NCBI GenBank assembly: GCA_025331565.1
Contig: JAFREQ010000021.1
Coordinates: 3,479,001-3,543,000, forward strand
DNA: 64,000 bases
Reading direction: 5' to 3'
Source: Holacanthus passer
Taxonomy: Eukaryota; Chordata; Actinopteri; Pomacanthidae
A program made the translations under genes and the position numbers. Shown here in pieces: positions 38,889 to 49,424 of this stretch. The notes beneath the pieces were generated by a model that did no database searches, had not been told where the DNA came from, and saw nothing but the letters and a program-made list of their open reading frames with translations. How positions within the stretch are numbered: the first letter of the stretch is position 1; the number at the start of each line of letters is the position of its first letter.

Positions 38889-41800
38889 ACACAGGAGGCC
38901 CATGCTGAGTGAGACAGCATGAGAGTCATGCATCTTTAATGTAACATCACAGACGGCTAATAATGTAAGAGGAGCTGAGCTGTGTGGTGGCGGTGGTGCT
39001 GAGGGAGGATGGGAGAGATTCAACAAAGTCCCCACCCCCCTCCTGCAACGAGTGACGGGTCTGACAGTCCAGCAGCATCAACTAGACGAGAGGAGAATTA
39101 GATTTAGAGGAATGGACATTCCCGATCAAATCATCCTGTCTGTTCAGTCATCTCGGAGCTCACACACGTTCAAGACGAGCGAGTGTGTGATATCCAGATG
39201 GACGGGCAGACGGCCTGATGAGCAGCCTCTGTAGATCAGACAGTCGTCGCTGTTGGATCTGTCTAAATGAAAACACAGTTCATAGAGACTAAGGCTGCAG
39301 AAGGAAGCCCTGTCCTTGGGCTGAGAAATCTGAGGTATAATGTTATTCAGCATGGCTCAAATTTCAAATACAAAAATGTAATTTAGGTGTTACATGACTG
39401 ATAAAAGCTACATGCGCTCTATAGGTATTTAATTATTATAATAATGACAAGCTGTTGGTCACTAATTAACATGTTAAATATTGTTTAGAGTTTGTAAAAG
39501 CAAAGCAACAAATAACTATTTATTGATGAAACTCCAGGAAATGATTGGTCCTTGCCAATAAATAATCCAGCACATAAGCAAACTGTCTTTTTACATTTCA
39601 GTTTTTGTATGGATTAAATAAATACATGTTAATCTAAGCTATAGCTTTGCATGTAATGGAAGGTTCTGAGAGCGGTATCAGTCCTCTAATCTAATTCTCT
39701 CTATTAATTTAAATTATAATTAAAACGGTGGCTCATGTGATTTGAAAATTGCACTCTTCCAATGGCAAATTCAATTAAAAAAAAATATTGCTGGACTACC
39801 CTGTCTATGGCTAAAATAGAAGACATCTAACTAATCAATATGTGTATTTATTAGTGCTCAAACAAACACACAACTGGGGTCACAGAAAGAGAAAGGGGGC
39901 GAACAGTGTGGATTTCACCTGCTGTCCCAGAGCTCTCGAATATCCTCCCATTTCTTCCCTTTCGCTGAGAACATGCATTAAACACCCTCCAGCATACGCT
40001 CACACACCAAAGGTTGACCTGATTTGGCACCAGTGTGCAGAACGCCGTGCTCAGCTTTGTGTGTGCGTGTGTGTGTGTGTGTGTGTGTATTGTCACGGTG
40101 GCAACAGCGCATCTTAAATCCAGTCTGTCCTACTTAACCAGCAGGTCAGCAAGGGGTGGAGCCTCGGATGTCCTGTAACTTGTTATGGTGGAGTCTGGGG
40201 CTCAGGACAAGAAAGGGACAACGTGGCTGTGACCTCAATGACGATCGGTCACGTCTCGGCCGAGGACGGCGACAGTAATGAATGGTATTTTCAACTTTAC
40301 CTTACTGTCACAGGCCCAGTCACATAGGAAAATATATTTGTAAATTAGTCCGTGCTGAAAGCTTTGTGATGTTACTCGTCCATCATCTCCCGTCTCCTGA
40401 CTGTCTTCAAAACATGCCTCTTTTGTGGAGCAGTTCACACTCTGACAGAGGAGGATTCAATAAATGTGGATGGTGCAACACATAAGATCTACTAGCTTCC
40501 TCCATTTTGGACCCTCAGGCTCTCCATTCCCTCAAAAGTCAGCACTGTCAAGACGGTCTGATATTGGTCTACGACACAAATTTACGTGTCACCAAATTTT
40601 TGAACAAAAGATATGTGCATTTTCACTTCACCCCAGGGGAAAATTCATATTATATCATAGACACCATTGTAATGAGCAACCAGGTAGGAAAAGACATTCA
40701 CAACAAACTACTAGCTGCATTTCAGAGGCAAGAATTTCTGATAGAAAACAACTACATGAGTCTCAAATAAAAAGCCACCATCACTGACAGCTGTCAATTC
40801 CAATATTAAGACTAATGTAATAGATAGAATAGAAGCTCTACACTGTTTGTATCTGTCACTTAAAAAAATCCAAAATACGTAATATTGAAAAAATACCAAA
40901 TTTAGACTGAATATCTGAAATGACTACTACAAAAACAGTGATGTTTTACTGTAAAACGAAGCCTCACAAGGAATAAAAATCGAGGGAAAATAAAAATCAA
41001 TTAAGCTGTTTTTTAAAAGGGGACGGTGACTGGCCTCTAACTGTAGTGCTCCAGTCGTTAATGCTGGCTCCTCTAAGTATGAGCATGTGAGTGTGTTGAT
41101 GCCAAGTGTCAAACAGTGGCCGGCTGACATCTGACGTGTCCCTGTGAGGAAACATTACGCTGTGTGCTCATCGCATCTCAGACCGAGTCCTCGAAGCTGC
41201 GAGCGGCCTCACAGCTCCCAACCTCCGGCCTGATATATTTACATGTACACAGAGCTTATTTCTACACCTCATCTCCTGCTCTCTCTCCTTCATTACTGGC
41301 TTCCTCTTCTCCACAACCCTCTCCTCTTTCCTGTCTATGTATTTTCATTTCCCTTTCAGCTCCCTCAATCTCTCTTTTTTTTAATTTCTACCTCCTCTGC
41401 TTTCTCTCTCTCTCTCTCTCTGTCTGTCTCCGGGGCCATTTTCAAAAACCTTAATTGAAGACTTTTTACACCCTTTTAACGCTACCTGCAACTGTTTTAT
41501 GACTAATTTTAGAATCCAAAATAAAGTGGATGAAACCAGCCTCTTAACAATTCAAAAATTCACTAATGGAAGTAATAAATGCAGAATAACTGCATTCATT
41601 TAACCAACATGCTTTGTACATTTTAACACTGAACCTGTTCTGAAGTTCAGTTCAGCATAAACTTTGCAGTTATGTCATGAAGTCTACTAATGTCTGCCAC
41701 AATCCTGGAGATGCTTCTTTTAGTGTGACAAAATATAAAACAATATAGCCAGAAAAATAAAGAGAGGTGTGTTGAACCTGTTTGCTAACATTTTAATTTG

Positions 41801-44800
41801 ACCTAAAAGTCAAAGTTATCTGCCTCTCTTGCAAAACACTCAAACTTAAAAGCATCTGATGAACTGAGCACCTCCAAATCATGGCTGCCAGATGATGTAT
41901 TCCTTTGCTTTTAAGTCCTATAAATCGTGAATATAACATGCAAATCCGGTTAAATGTTAGATTCTGTATATAGCATGTAAAGATATATACAGTAAGTATC
42001 ACAATTAGGCATGACAGATATGGGAAGAGGGACGCTCATCTTTGCTCATCTGAGGCGAAGTTTTATCATGGCAGACGGTGGAGAAAGCAATGTTTTGTCA
42101 AAGAGTATTTGGTCCGCAGTATAGCGGTGATTCACTTCCAAGGTGCCAACAGAAAACCATACAAAGAGATTGAAAATATTTTAAGAACAACAACAAACCT
42201 CATGATAAATTTGTCCCAACGATCATTTTATGCTCCAATGTCGTAAACAGTTCAATCTCACTTGAATAATTATCAAAATTGTTTACCAAGATCATTTCAT
42301 TTTACTCTGAACGCCAGAAATGATTACAAAAAAATTAAAATATTTTGTAGCATTTTTTTTTTATAGATTTAGTCGCAGTCATTATAACACATTTTACTCA
42401 TTGGCTGCACTGTAAACAAGTGGGATTCAACATGCAGCTTATCAAAGACATCTGTTATCATCCAATATAACCCATTTATCTAAACAGCTTATTTAGAAGT
42501 GAAAAGTAAAAGTTGAGATCCTATCAGCGTTTGCATTGCTCAGTCTCTGGCATACCATAGTCACCACAGGAATGCACAGACGGTTTTGTTTGCAGTGGTA
42601 CATGGCTAACCTCTATACGAAGGCAATTTTATTTTTAACACATTTCACTACAAGTTAACTCAATTGAGCTTACGGTAAAATGCATACAACAGGTAACGTG
42701 CAGAAAACACATTAATTATAATACGAGGCAGCAGGAGTTGCATTAACATGAAAGCTTTCATAGAGCACAAATATTGCTATTAAACTGTGTGCAAAAACAA
42801 AAGGTGTGTTGTTGATGTTGGTCTGAGAAGAAGCTCCCACACTGTGATAAATTATTATAGAGGACATTTGGGGTTATGGCTTTTAACTTGTGATGTTTTG
42901 GCTTTGGCTTTTTATTCCCAAATAACTGGTGTAATTGTAACTGAATAAAACTTGTTAAAAACCTGTCAGAGGCTTGAGCAATGTGGGTCCAGTAAATATT
43001 GTTGCATCTAGCTGAGTACATACACAATCTCTCCAATTATGGCCGTGAGTAAAATGGAATTTCCCTTAAAGAAGGGACATGCGGCACAAAGAAACCTTTT
43101 AAGTTCCTCTACCTTTGAAGGCCTTGAATTTAAATTATTCTGACTTCTCAAAGAACCACCAAGGCGCTGTTCTACTTTGCTTTTCTCTCTTCTTACCCCT
43201 CTCCCTTCCCTCCTTCTCCCCGAACTCACGCCTCCCCATCTCTCTCTCTCTCTCTCTCTGGTGTTTCTGTGGGTGAGAGGCTGTCATTGTCACCATGGGG
43301 ATGGGCTCCACGGAGCATCTCAATTACTGAGTGGGACAATTAATAAGCATCAAAGCCTGGTTAATATTTCACCGGCGGCACAGAGCGGCAACCTGGCCCA
43401 CAGCGCTCGGGGTCCACAGGAGATGCATCGCGGAGAGGCGGCGGAAGACAAAAGGGAACGGGAAGCAGACAGGATGGGAATAACAGTGCCGAGACGAGAG
43501 GGATGATGAGATGAGATGAGTGAGGCAGCAGAAGGGCGGAGGAAGTGAGAAAGACAGAGCTGAGGTACACAAGCCTCGGTGTTCATCTCTGCAGGAAGTG
43601 TACCATTTGGTGCGAGGTTACGGCATCGCATTGAGGAATGTTATTCTTATTCCAATTTTAAATCTGGCACCAAAATGATCACAATTCATTCTGAAGGGGC
43701 TTAATGGATGTGTGTAACAGGTTTCATGGCAATCCATCCAATGATTGTTGAGATGTTTCACACACACAAAAAAAATGTGAATCTCACGGTGGTGGAAAAG
43801 TCATCAGATCCCCATTAGCAGTCATCCACTGCGGACCACAAATGACACAATGACGAATATATGTACCAATTTTCATCACAATCCATCCCATACTTGTTGA
43901 ACTATTTCAATCTGGAAAACATGTGTAACGTTAATTCAGCAATCAGTTGGTCAACAGAGAATTCATTGACAGCAATTTTACCAAAACATTATTTTTCCAG
44001 CTTCCAAAATGAGAGGATTTGCTGTTTTCTCTGTTATTAATCATTAATCAAATTCATTATATTTGTTTTTTTGGACTTCTGGTTGGACAAAACAAGCAAT
44101 TTGAAGGCATCGACTTGGGCTTTGGAGAAACAGTGATGGGAACTTTCTACTATTTTTAAACTAATAATAAACCAAATAACAAGAATATTGACAGACTATT
44201 AGATCATTTAATTATTAGTTTGTTAATCCAGCCTTTTCCACACATCCTCTTAGAAACAGGTTTTTAAGGTTTGAGTTGTATACTCCTGGATTACTTATAC
44301 GGCAGGTCTGCAGCTCTTTTTGAAAATGAAAATGATCACAATGACTGAACAGACAAGAGTCTTATTGGTCAATACATAGATTACATGTTCATATTCATGC
44401 AACTTATTACAGTACAAGCCAGCAAAATGAATGCTGAGGCAAACTAGCAGGTGACTCAAACAACCTATTAACTACTGTATTATACTGCCAACTGTTTCCT
44501 TGTAGCGTCTGAACTTGGCATCCCACTGGAGACTGAATCAGAGTAAATGAAAGTAGGAGCATCAGGAGGAAGCCGGTGAAAGAGGAGCATAAGGTACACA
44601 GGCAGGAAGAGGATGATGATGGGGAAAATGAGATGAGGAGGAGGAGGAGGGGGGTAAGTGTGAGGAAGACGAGGGGGGAATCGCTGTTGGAGAGGAGAGG
44701 ATGAGGGAGAGACGAGAGGCAGAAGTGGTGAGCAATGGAGTAACGGAGGGAGGAGGACGGAGGGGAAGTGGGAGGGACTGTGTCGCTGTGAGGCAGATGT

Positions 44801-44890
44801 ATTGACGAGCCGGCTGGCTGATCAATGGGATGTGGTCAATCAACAGAGTGATCCATACGCTCTGACCTTACTCTGGATGGCTGAGGGACG

Positions 44891-44925
<35 letters not shown>

Positions 44926-47132
44926 TATTTATATGCCAATGTATACTGATACAGCATAAGATTACATAACTCTAAATCAGTTAACCTCCTCCTAACGAGG
45001 CATACCGTTTGGTTTTGCATGCTCTGGTCTACGAACTACAAATGATGTGTACTTTCAGATCATATATACATTAACAAAAAATGGCAGTATGGAAATAAGC
45101 TTCCCAAGACTTCACATTTGAGTTTCACCACAATGAACATTTTGTTGCCTCTCTTTTACATTACATCATGGTCATATGTTAATCCAGCTGAGAGCAGGGT
45201 CTGTATTAAAAACTCTGGCATTAAAGAGTCTTCCAAACAGTATTACCATGATATAAAAATGCCATTACAACAAAATATATAGTAATAACACTGTAATGAT
45301 TTAAGGTTTCAAGCCTCTGACAGTTGATTTGAATTGAGTAGTAGCACAAACTGAAACCAGTGGGTTCCTTAAAGGTAGAAAAGTATTTTAATAACTCACA
45401 ATATGCTTTGGAAAATGGTCTGCAGTAATGTAAAGGCTGTGTACTTTGCAATGGGCTAAAGCAGAATGACACGTGTTGCTATTTAAATTGCAAGTCCTCA
45501 CCTTCATCAGCCTTTCATCTAAAGCGAGACGAGATAAAACAAAGCGTAGAAGTGGAACAAGATCACATGTTCTAACTGGAGACAAAACTCGCAGAAGCTA
45601 AACAAACAGCTCTTTATCCCCTTACATACAGATCTACATGTGGCAGGCCAGCATCACAGTCCCAACGCAAATGAGATTAAATGACGAGAAACCGTAACAA
45701 ATGAAAGGAACTTCAGTCTTTCCCACCGCTGAGTTGCAGTTTGTGTATGTCGAACCAGGTTGCGGTGAAGCCTCACAATATCTAAATTGCTGTGGTTGCT
45801 TTATAAATGTAACTCTGCAGTGGGAAAGACGAGGGCACCTCATATTTCTTCAAGTCCAAAGAGGCAGGAGGAATGTGAGGAATTGAGGAAGGATGACTAC
45901 AGGCTGGACCTGAGAGAGACCCAAATCAGATCTAATGCAAGTCCAAAAAGCTCTCGTGTCACAGATAGAGGACAGAACACAAAAATCAAAACAATACCCA
46001 TACACAATACCAGACCCAACGGGACAACCAGCCAATGTCTGGAGACACACGTCCAGTTTGACAACAGACGCGTGCAGCTGAATTCACAGTTAACTATCAC
46101 ACGGCTGCACTGCCAAAGAAAATGGAAGAAGACAGTGGTGACGACGATGATGATGATGATGATGATGATGGCAGTAGGGACTCTATTGCTAAATTGGATT
46201 GCTAACACATCCAAGACTGAAGGTAAGAGGAGCATGTTTGTGACTGGAAGGCCCAAACAATTGAGAAATGCTCTGATAAACAACAACAACAGAGATGCCA
46301 ATGACTAGGGACAGGCTGGATGGTCATCAGCCCCGAAACTGACCGTATTAGGTGGATTCAAGCAGCAGTGGCATTAAATACAGTTTATTGATTTTAAGAT
46401 TCACTGCTTCTGCTTTAATTCAGAATAATATTGTCTTATTCATCCATGCACTGAAGTAGCTCTTGCACAGATTTTCAATTAAAAGAAACAAAGAGGGCAA
46501 CGGTATCAGATCTGTATTCAGGACAGGTGTCCTGAGTTGAGGGATCGAGGGTGTGAGCTCCCAAAGGTTCTGCAAGTATTTGTACTGGGACGCCTCAGGA
46601 AGGAATAGGCAGGAATGAATTTCGTGAAGAAGCAAATGACCAACTAGGCTCTTTCCCGGATGAATGGCTTAAAAAGAAGAATTGTGGCAAATGCACATGT
46701 TGCAACTATATCTACATGCAAACCTGTGGCTTTCAGGACTTCTGCCCCGGTGCTCTGTGGGTAACTGAGACAGGCTGAAACACATACCCAGTCTTCATAG
46801 TGTCTGGTGCCGTTCTGCAGCAGGTCCTCCAGCTGGATGGTGCAGTTGGCCACGAAGTCGTCATATCCAATGGGGGCATCGTGGAACACGGACAGCTCCA
46901 GGCTCCTTCCCTCGCGGACCTCGGTGCAGAACTCCTGGTGCCAGGCGGGGCTGTTGGTCTTGGTCCTGGTGGCGGTCTGGCCGAGCCGGGTCTGGTCCAG
47001 ATTGAGGGCCAGGTAGGGGTCCAGCAGGAAGGATCCGCTCTTCCCCACGGCGTGCCGCAGGGCCCATGGTGTGGGCTTCAAGTCCACGGCCTCACACACT
47101 CGCACCTTCAGCAGGCCACTGAACACAGGCAT
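19030..47132 (-). CDS. prkce: Protein kinase C epsilon, complete (15 coding exons, 749 residues)
   Basis: Novel-type, calcium-independent, diacylglycerol-activated Ser/Thr kinase. Exons: 47132-46788, 31797-31734, 28474-28309, 28186-28152, 26624-26536, 26274-26145, 25675-25533, 24864-24762, 24165-23945, 23700-23527, 23421-23267, 22942-22804, 22362-22174, 20914-20768, 19179-19030. They sum to 2250 bases with consistent phases; human PKC-epsilon has 737 residues. Exon 1 is the C2 domain, with HDAPIGYDDFVANCTIQ. Exon 3 has the pseudosubstrate (RRRQGAVRRRVHQ). Exons 3-5 and 5-7 carry two C1 fingers (HKFMATYLRQPTYCSHC; HKFSIHNYKVPTFCDHC). Exons 8-9 are a Ser-rich hinge. The kinase has GKGSFGK, AVKVLKK, YRDLKLDN, DFGMC and FCGTPDYIAPE. 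The tail has turn motif VLTPTDE and hydrophobic motif FKDFSY. The KTKRDVNNFDQDF segment identifies epsilon and excludes eta. All key catalytic residues are present. Whether it is prkcea or prkceb cannot be told. Confidence 0.97.
19195..19226 (+). repeat. (CA)n microsatellite just upstream of PRKCE last exon acceptor
   Basis: About 15 CA units beginning 15 bases outside the exon 15 acceptor. In the pre-mRNA this is a (UG)n tract in the branch-point region. It is complementary to the (CA)n that follows the stop codon of the same exon. Confidence 0.95.
23426..23462 (+). repeat. (GA)n microsatellite forming the polypyrimidine tract of PRKCE exon 11
   Basis: A run of GA units next to the exon 11 acceptor (23421). 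In the transcript it is (CU)n and serves as an unusually long polypyrimidine tract. Shorter versions of the same arrangement lie beside exon 12 (about 22964-22985) and exon 8 (about 24868-24882). Confidence 0.85.
24013..24105 (-). repeat. prkce: Coding trinucleotide repeat: poly-serine in the PRKCE hinge
   Basis: An imperfect run of gag/gaa/gtg triplets on the plus strand. On the minus strand it encodes about 25 serines broken by a few threonines (the SSSSTSS and STTSS pattern) inside exon 9, between the C1B finger and the kinase. It stays in frame. The same hinge in mammals is longer, mixed in composition and not a serine run. Confidence 0.9.
24957..25419. mobile_element. Complete MITE, copy 1 (AAAAAGTTGGGA termini), in a PRKCE intron
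   Basis: The left end is tgattgcaaaaaagttggga and continues to tgtgtaaatcg. The right end, reverse-complemented, reads tgattcccaaaaagttggga and continues to tgctgtgtaaaa. This gives inverted termini of about 30 bases. The 463-base interior is non-coding. The same interior (tgtgttcacaaagtgttgaa, then cctctctcc) is repeated at about 36185-36540 and 49645-49965. I recognise the family as a common teleost DNA-transposon derivative. Confidence 0.75.
28475..31733 (-). other. prkce: PRKCE intron 2
   Basis: Non-coding, between exons 2 and 3. It contains (GT)n at 29081-29119, (CA)n near 29247-29272, an ATT/ATC-rich stretch at 30100-30145, (CA)n at about 30611-30637 and (GT)n at about 30796-30840. A reverse copy of a dispersed repeat (tctgtttttggtctctacc type) lies near 31330-31490. 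No extra exon was recognised. Confidence 0.7.
34668..35177. mobile_element. Complete hAT-type MITE with 8-bp target duplication, nested in another repeat
   Basis: Left terminus CAGTGGTGGAGGTGAAGTA and right terminus TACTCAGTTACCACCACTG are inverted matches. The flanks are attgcagc and gttgcagg, eight bases with six identical, as expected of a hAT target duplication. The interior has aagtacaatatttcccttcc and aaagtacaagtacctcaat, the hallmark of this family here. The element is 510 bases and non-coding. Confidence 0.75.
35854..36144. mobile_element. MITE of the GGGCTGCAACTAACGATTA family (hAT/Charlie-like)
   Basis: The left end agagctgcatcaatcagtca and the right end (reverse-complemented) agggctgcaactaacgatta are imperfect inverted termini. 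The interior contains gattaatcg-type text and caaacatttgctggttcca. This is a very common fish element. Fragments of the same family occur at about 32460-32720, 37850-38050 and 43935-44240. Confidence 0.65.
36185..36540 (+). mobile_element. MITE, copy 2 (internal part of the 24957-25419 family)
   Basis: The core tgtgttcacaaagtgttgaa through cctgtttacctgtgga to agaataagcagatatttat is about 95 percent like copy 1 by eye. The outer termini are lost or decayed. Confidence 0.7.
37310..37600 (+). repeat. Interspersed fish repeat (GTTGGTGGAGACAAAAACAGA type)
   Basis: The sequence agttggtggagacaaaaac and ccagaaacatgactctaaat belongs to a dispersed repeat. A reverse-oriented relative lies at about 31330-31490 (tctgtttttggtctctacc). 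The 76-residue open frame inside it is incidental. Confidence 0.55.
38844..38886 (+). repeat. (CA)n microsatellite
   Basis: About 21 uninterrupted CA units in PRKCE intron 1. Confidence 0.95.
45705..45845. repeat. Imperfect inverted repeat with about 70-base spacer
   Basis: The left arm cagtctttcccaccgctgag near 45715 and the right arm near 45810-45835 (reverse complement cgtctttcccactgcagagt) form an imperfect palindrome. Both arms yield a CNSAVGKT reading on opposite strands. It could be a decayed MITE terminus pair or a hairpin. Confidence 0.5.
46138..46170 (+). repeat. (GAT)n trinucleotide microsatellite
   Basis: About ten GAT units in PRKCE intron 1, about 620 bases downstream of exon 1 in gene orientation. 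Confidence 0.9.
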
Positions 47133-47870
47133 GGCTGCAGGCTCCTGGAGTGTGTGTGTGTGTGTGTGTAAGGATGAGTGTGTGTGTGTGTGTGTGTTGA
47201 GGCTGTTCCTGTACACAGACTGTTTCCTTCCAATGAGAGGGGTCACTGCACAGTCCTGCTACATCCCATAATGCAGCTGGCTCCTTGGACTCTCTAGTGC
47301 AGCCATATCAAAACACACACACACACACACACGCACACACACGGTATGGGCTGAAAAACGACTCACAGCCTTCAGAGGTCGCTTGATGAACCCACCCGAG
47401 CCTTGTTTGTTTACGGCTCCTGTGCGTAAAGAGCAGATCCCAGATTCAAACGGGGTCGAGACAGAAAACGGCACCGAGGAGGAAACCGGGCTCTACGGGC
47501 TGCGGTCGGCTTCCCCGCGGTCCTTGTGTGTCCTCTCCCGGCTCAGGGTGGGAGACAGAGCGGGCAGCCGCGCCTAGCCATCCGGGATCGGTGCTCCGTC
47601 TCCAGCCGCTCCTCTCCAGGATAATCTCCTCACGGTACCGCGATATTTGCGCGTACTCTCGGGAAGCAAAACGCCTTTTAAGCCCCCCACCCAATGCAGT
47701 CTTTCTCGGGCTCACGATCGGTCCCGATGCATCACGGTGCTCCTGTTTTTTTTTTCCTCCTCCTGTCGGTCCTCGCGCGCGCCCCCCTCCTCCGTTTCCC
47801 GTCGCCTCTCCGCGAGTGCAGGAAATGCGCAAAACGCGTCACCCGCGCCGCCGGGCTCCTGCGCCGGATG
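47133..47870 (-). promoter_or_regulatory. prkce: PRKCE 5' flank: CpG island promoter
   Basis: The 740 bases upstream of the PRKCE start include two (GT/CA)n tracts (47150-47197 and 47312-47343), then a strongly CpG-rich block at about 47400-47860 with GC-box-like runs (cccccctcctcc) and several cgcg clusters. This is the usual first-exon and promoter signature. The long plus-strand open frames across it arise from high GC and the adjacent GA repeat and are not genes. Confidence 0.6.
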
Positions 47871-47885
47871 AGAGAGAGAGAGGGG

Positions 47886-47920
<35 letters not shown>

Positions 47921-47934
47921 GAGAGAGAGAGAGG

Positions 47935-47965
<31 letters not shown>

Positions 47966-47971
47966 AGAGAG
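47868..47971 (+). repeat. (GA)n tract at the edge of the PRKCE CpG island
   Basis: About 100 bases of almost pure GA/GGGA, next to a (GT)n at 48055-48088 and a (CA)n at 48141-48178. A polypurine mirror tract of this length can adopt H-DNA. Similar tracts near promoters bind GAGA-type factors in other animals. Confidence 0.9.
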
Positions 47972-48053
47972 TGCGTGTATGTGTTTGTGCGCGCGCGTAA
48001 TGGAGAGGTGTTTTGCGCGCAACAGACGGGGGATGGAATTCACCCGCAGGCAT

Positions 48054-48089
<36 letters not shown>

Positions 48090-48516
48090 ATGTCCAGACA
48101 GCCAATAGAGCCAGTCAATCAGTCAGTCCTTATGCATGGTCACACACACACACACACACACATGCACGCACACACACAGAGAGAAGGAGAGAGTGTGAAG
48201 AGACATTATAAGGATATTATTACAAGTTGCTGCAATAGTGTCTTAAAATATCTCCTCCTGAGGCTGCAGTCACACGTCAGCTGCTATAAAAATATTACAG
48301 AGTTGTGATGGTTGTTTTATTAGTCTGTGTCACCTGTCTGTATATTTACAGTATCTCTGTGTTAATCTCTATTATAATGACCTCTAAATGTCTCCTCATA
48401 GCTGTTTATATATTTAATCTCAAGTACGTTTCTTTGAATATAAATACATGACATCAACATACAGCAAATAAATAATCAAAGATAAATGATCAGCTGCACA
48501 GTAGCATCTTAACAAC

Positions 48517-48517
<1 letters not shown>

Positions 48518-48549
<32 letters not shown>
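48518..48549 (+). repeat. (TA)n microsatellite
   Basis: Sixteen TA units in AT-rich intergenic DNA. Confidence 0.9.
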
Positions 48550-48551
<2 letters not shown>

Positions 48552-48797
48552 TTTAAGCTATTTTACTTAAATTTCACCTTCTTTTATCTCAACCTGTTGC
48601 TGTTTTACTTTAAATTGACAGACAAGCAAGAACAACAAAATGTTCACAAAGGTTATTTTTTCCACAAACAGAAGGAAAAACAACAGGTGTTGACTTAAGA
48701 TTATATTTAATTTAATTACATTTAAATTGGCTGTGCTAGGTGTTATTTCCCTACAGGTTTTAATGTGTTGCCTTATGTGAGTTGCTTCATGGCAAAC

Positions 48798-48828
<31 letters not shown>

Positions 48829-49297
48829 ACCAGACATGTGAGGCATGCATTCATTGCTGCAAACACACACGCAGATATTTGAAAGTTTGTTATTGCAGCA
48901 ACAAACATTTCTGAGCCATAATTACAGGGAAGCTCAACAGGTTTTGTTTGCAAAATCCAGATTTTGAGCATCTTTTGTTTTTCTCTCCTGCTGTTACTGT
49001 AATTGGCAGCTTGTTATTAACAGTTGCTGAACTGCAGGCTTTAATCACAATAAATCCAGTGATAGAAAACTCTTCATTTTCAATCACCTGTGACACTCAT
49101 GATGTCTTTAAAACCTGTCCTGCACTTGCAAATACGTCCATGTGACCTTTCAGAGTTTGATTCAATACAGATCGGATTTGATTTGTTGCCATGAAATTAT
49201 TTTATTAAAGAAAGTGACTTGAATGAAAAAAGAGAAGAAGAGAAAAAGCCCATATCGAGCGTCATGATTCAGATTTGTGTGTCAGGCCTGGACAGGT

Positions 49298-49311
49298 GCG
49301 CCACCTGCTGG
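49298..49311 (-). promoter_or_regulatory. CTCF-type insulator motif
   Basis: The minus strand reads CCAGCAGGTGGCGC, a full match to the 14-base vertebrate CTCF core (CCASYAGRKGGCRS). It lies in a locally CpG-containing, repeat-poor 150-base patch between SIX3 and PRKCE. A palindromic CRE (TGACGTCA) lies 40 bases to the right. Occupancy is an inference. Confidence 0.55.
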
Positions 49312-49352
49312 CTCATGAGACGTGTCGCCTTGTTGATGACGCTCCCAGGACG

Positions 49353-49360
49353 TGACGTCA
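49353..49360. promoter_or_regulatory. Palindromic CRE (TGACGTCA) overlapping an ACGTG core
   Basis: The sequence ggacgtgacgtcagg holds a perfect cAMP-response element and, overlapping it by two bases, a hypoxia-response core ACGTG. It is in the same patch as the CTCF-type motif. The function is unknown. Confidence 0.4.
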
Positions 49361-49424
49361 GGGAATGCGGTGTTCAGGTGCTCCTCGGAGAGTGAAAATT
49401 TCGACGGTGATCAAGTGGCTTTCT

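Larger units (their letters stand above)
31798..46787 (-). other. prkce: PRKCE intron 1 (15 kb)
   Basis: Long first intron between the C2 exon and exon 2. It holds nested and intact MITEs (34668-35177; 35854-36144; 36185-36540), repeat fragments (about 32460-32720, 37310-37600, 37850-38050, 43680-44240), and (CA)n/(GT)n tracts at 38299-38322, 38493-38518, 38844-38886, 40059-40088 and 44894-44924. There is a (GAT)n tract at 46138-46170. Blocks at about 35330-35560 and 43040-43640 are free of recognisable repeats and of balanced composition; they could be regulatory, but I have no comparison to prove it. No coding exon was recognised. Confidence 0.7.

Noticed and set aside
43177..43640. Overlapping open frames on both strands near 43.4 kb
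   Set aside because: The block is GC-richer than its surroundings but the frames conflict and none resembles a protein; a non-coding conserved element is the better guess.
45787..46308. 173-codon plus-strand open frame
   Set aside because: It has a poly-Met run from the (GAT)n microsatellite, no similarity to any known family, and lies in PRKCE intron 1 with one arm of an inverted repeat.
47528..48308. Long plus-strand open frames of over 200 codons upstream of PRKCE
   Set aside because: They run through a CpG island and (GA)n/(GT)n repeats. Low-complexity RE/GE and VC peptides in several frames at once show they are compositional.
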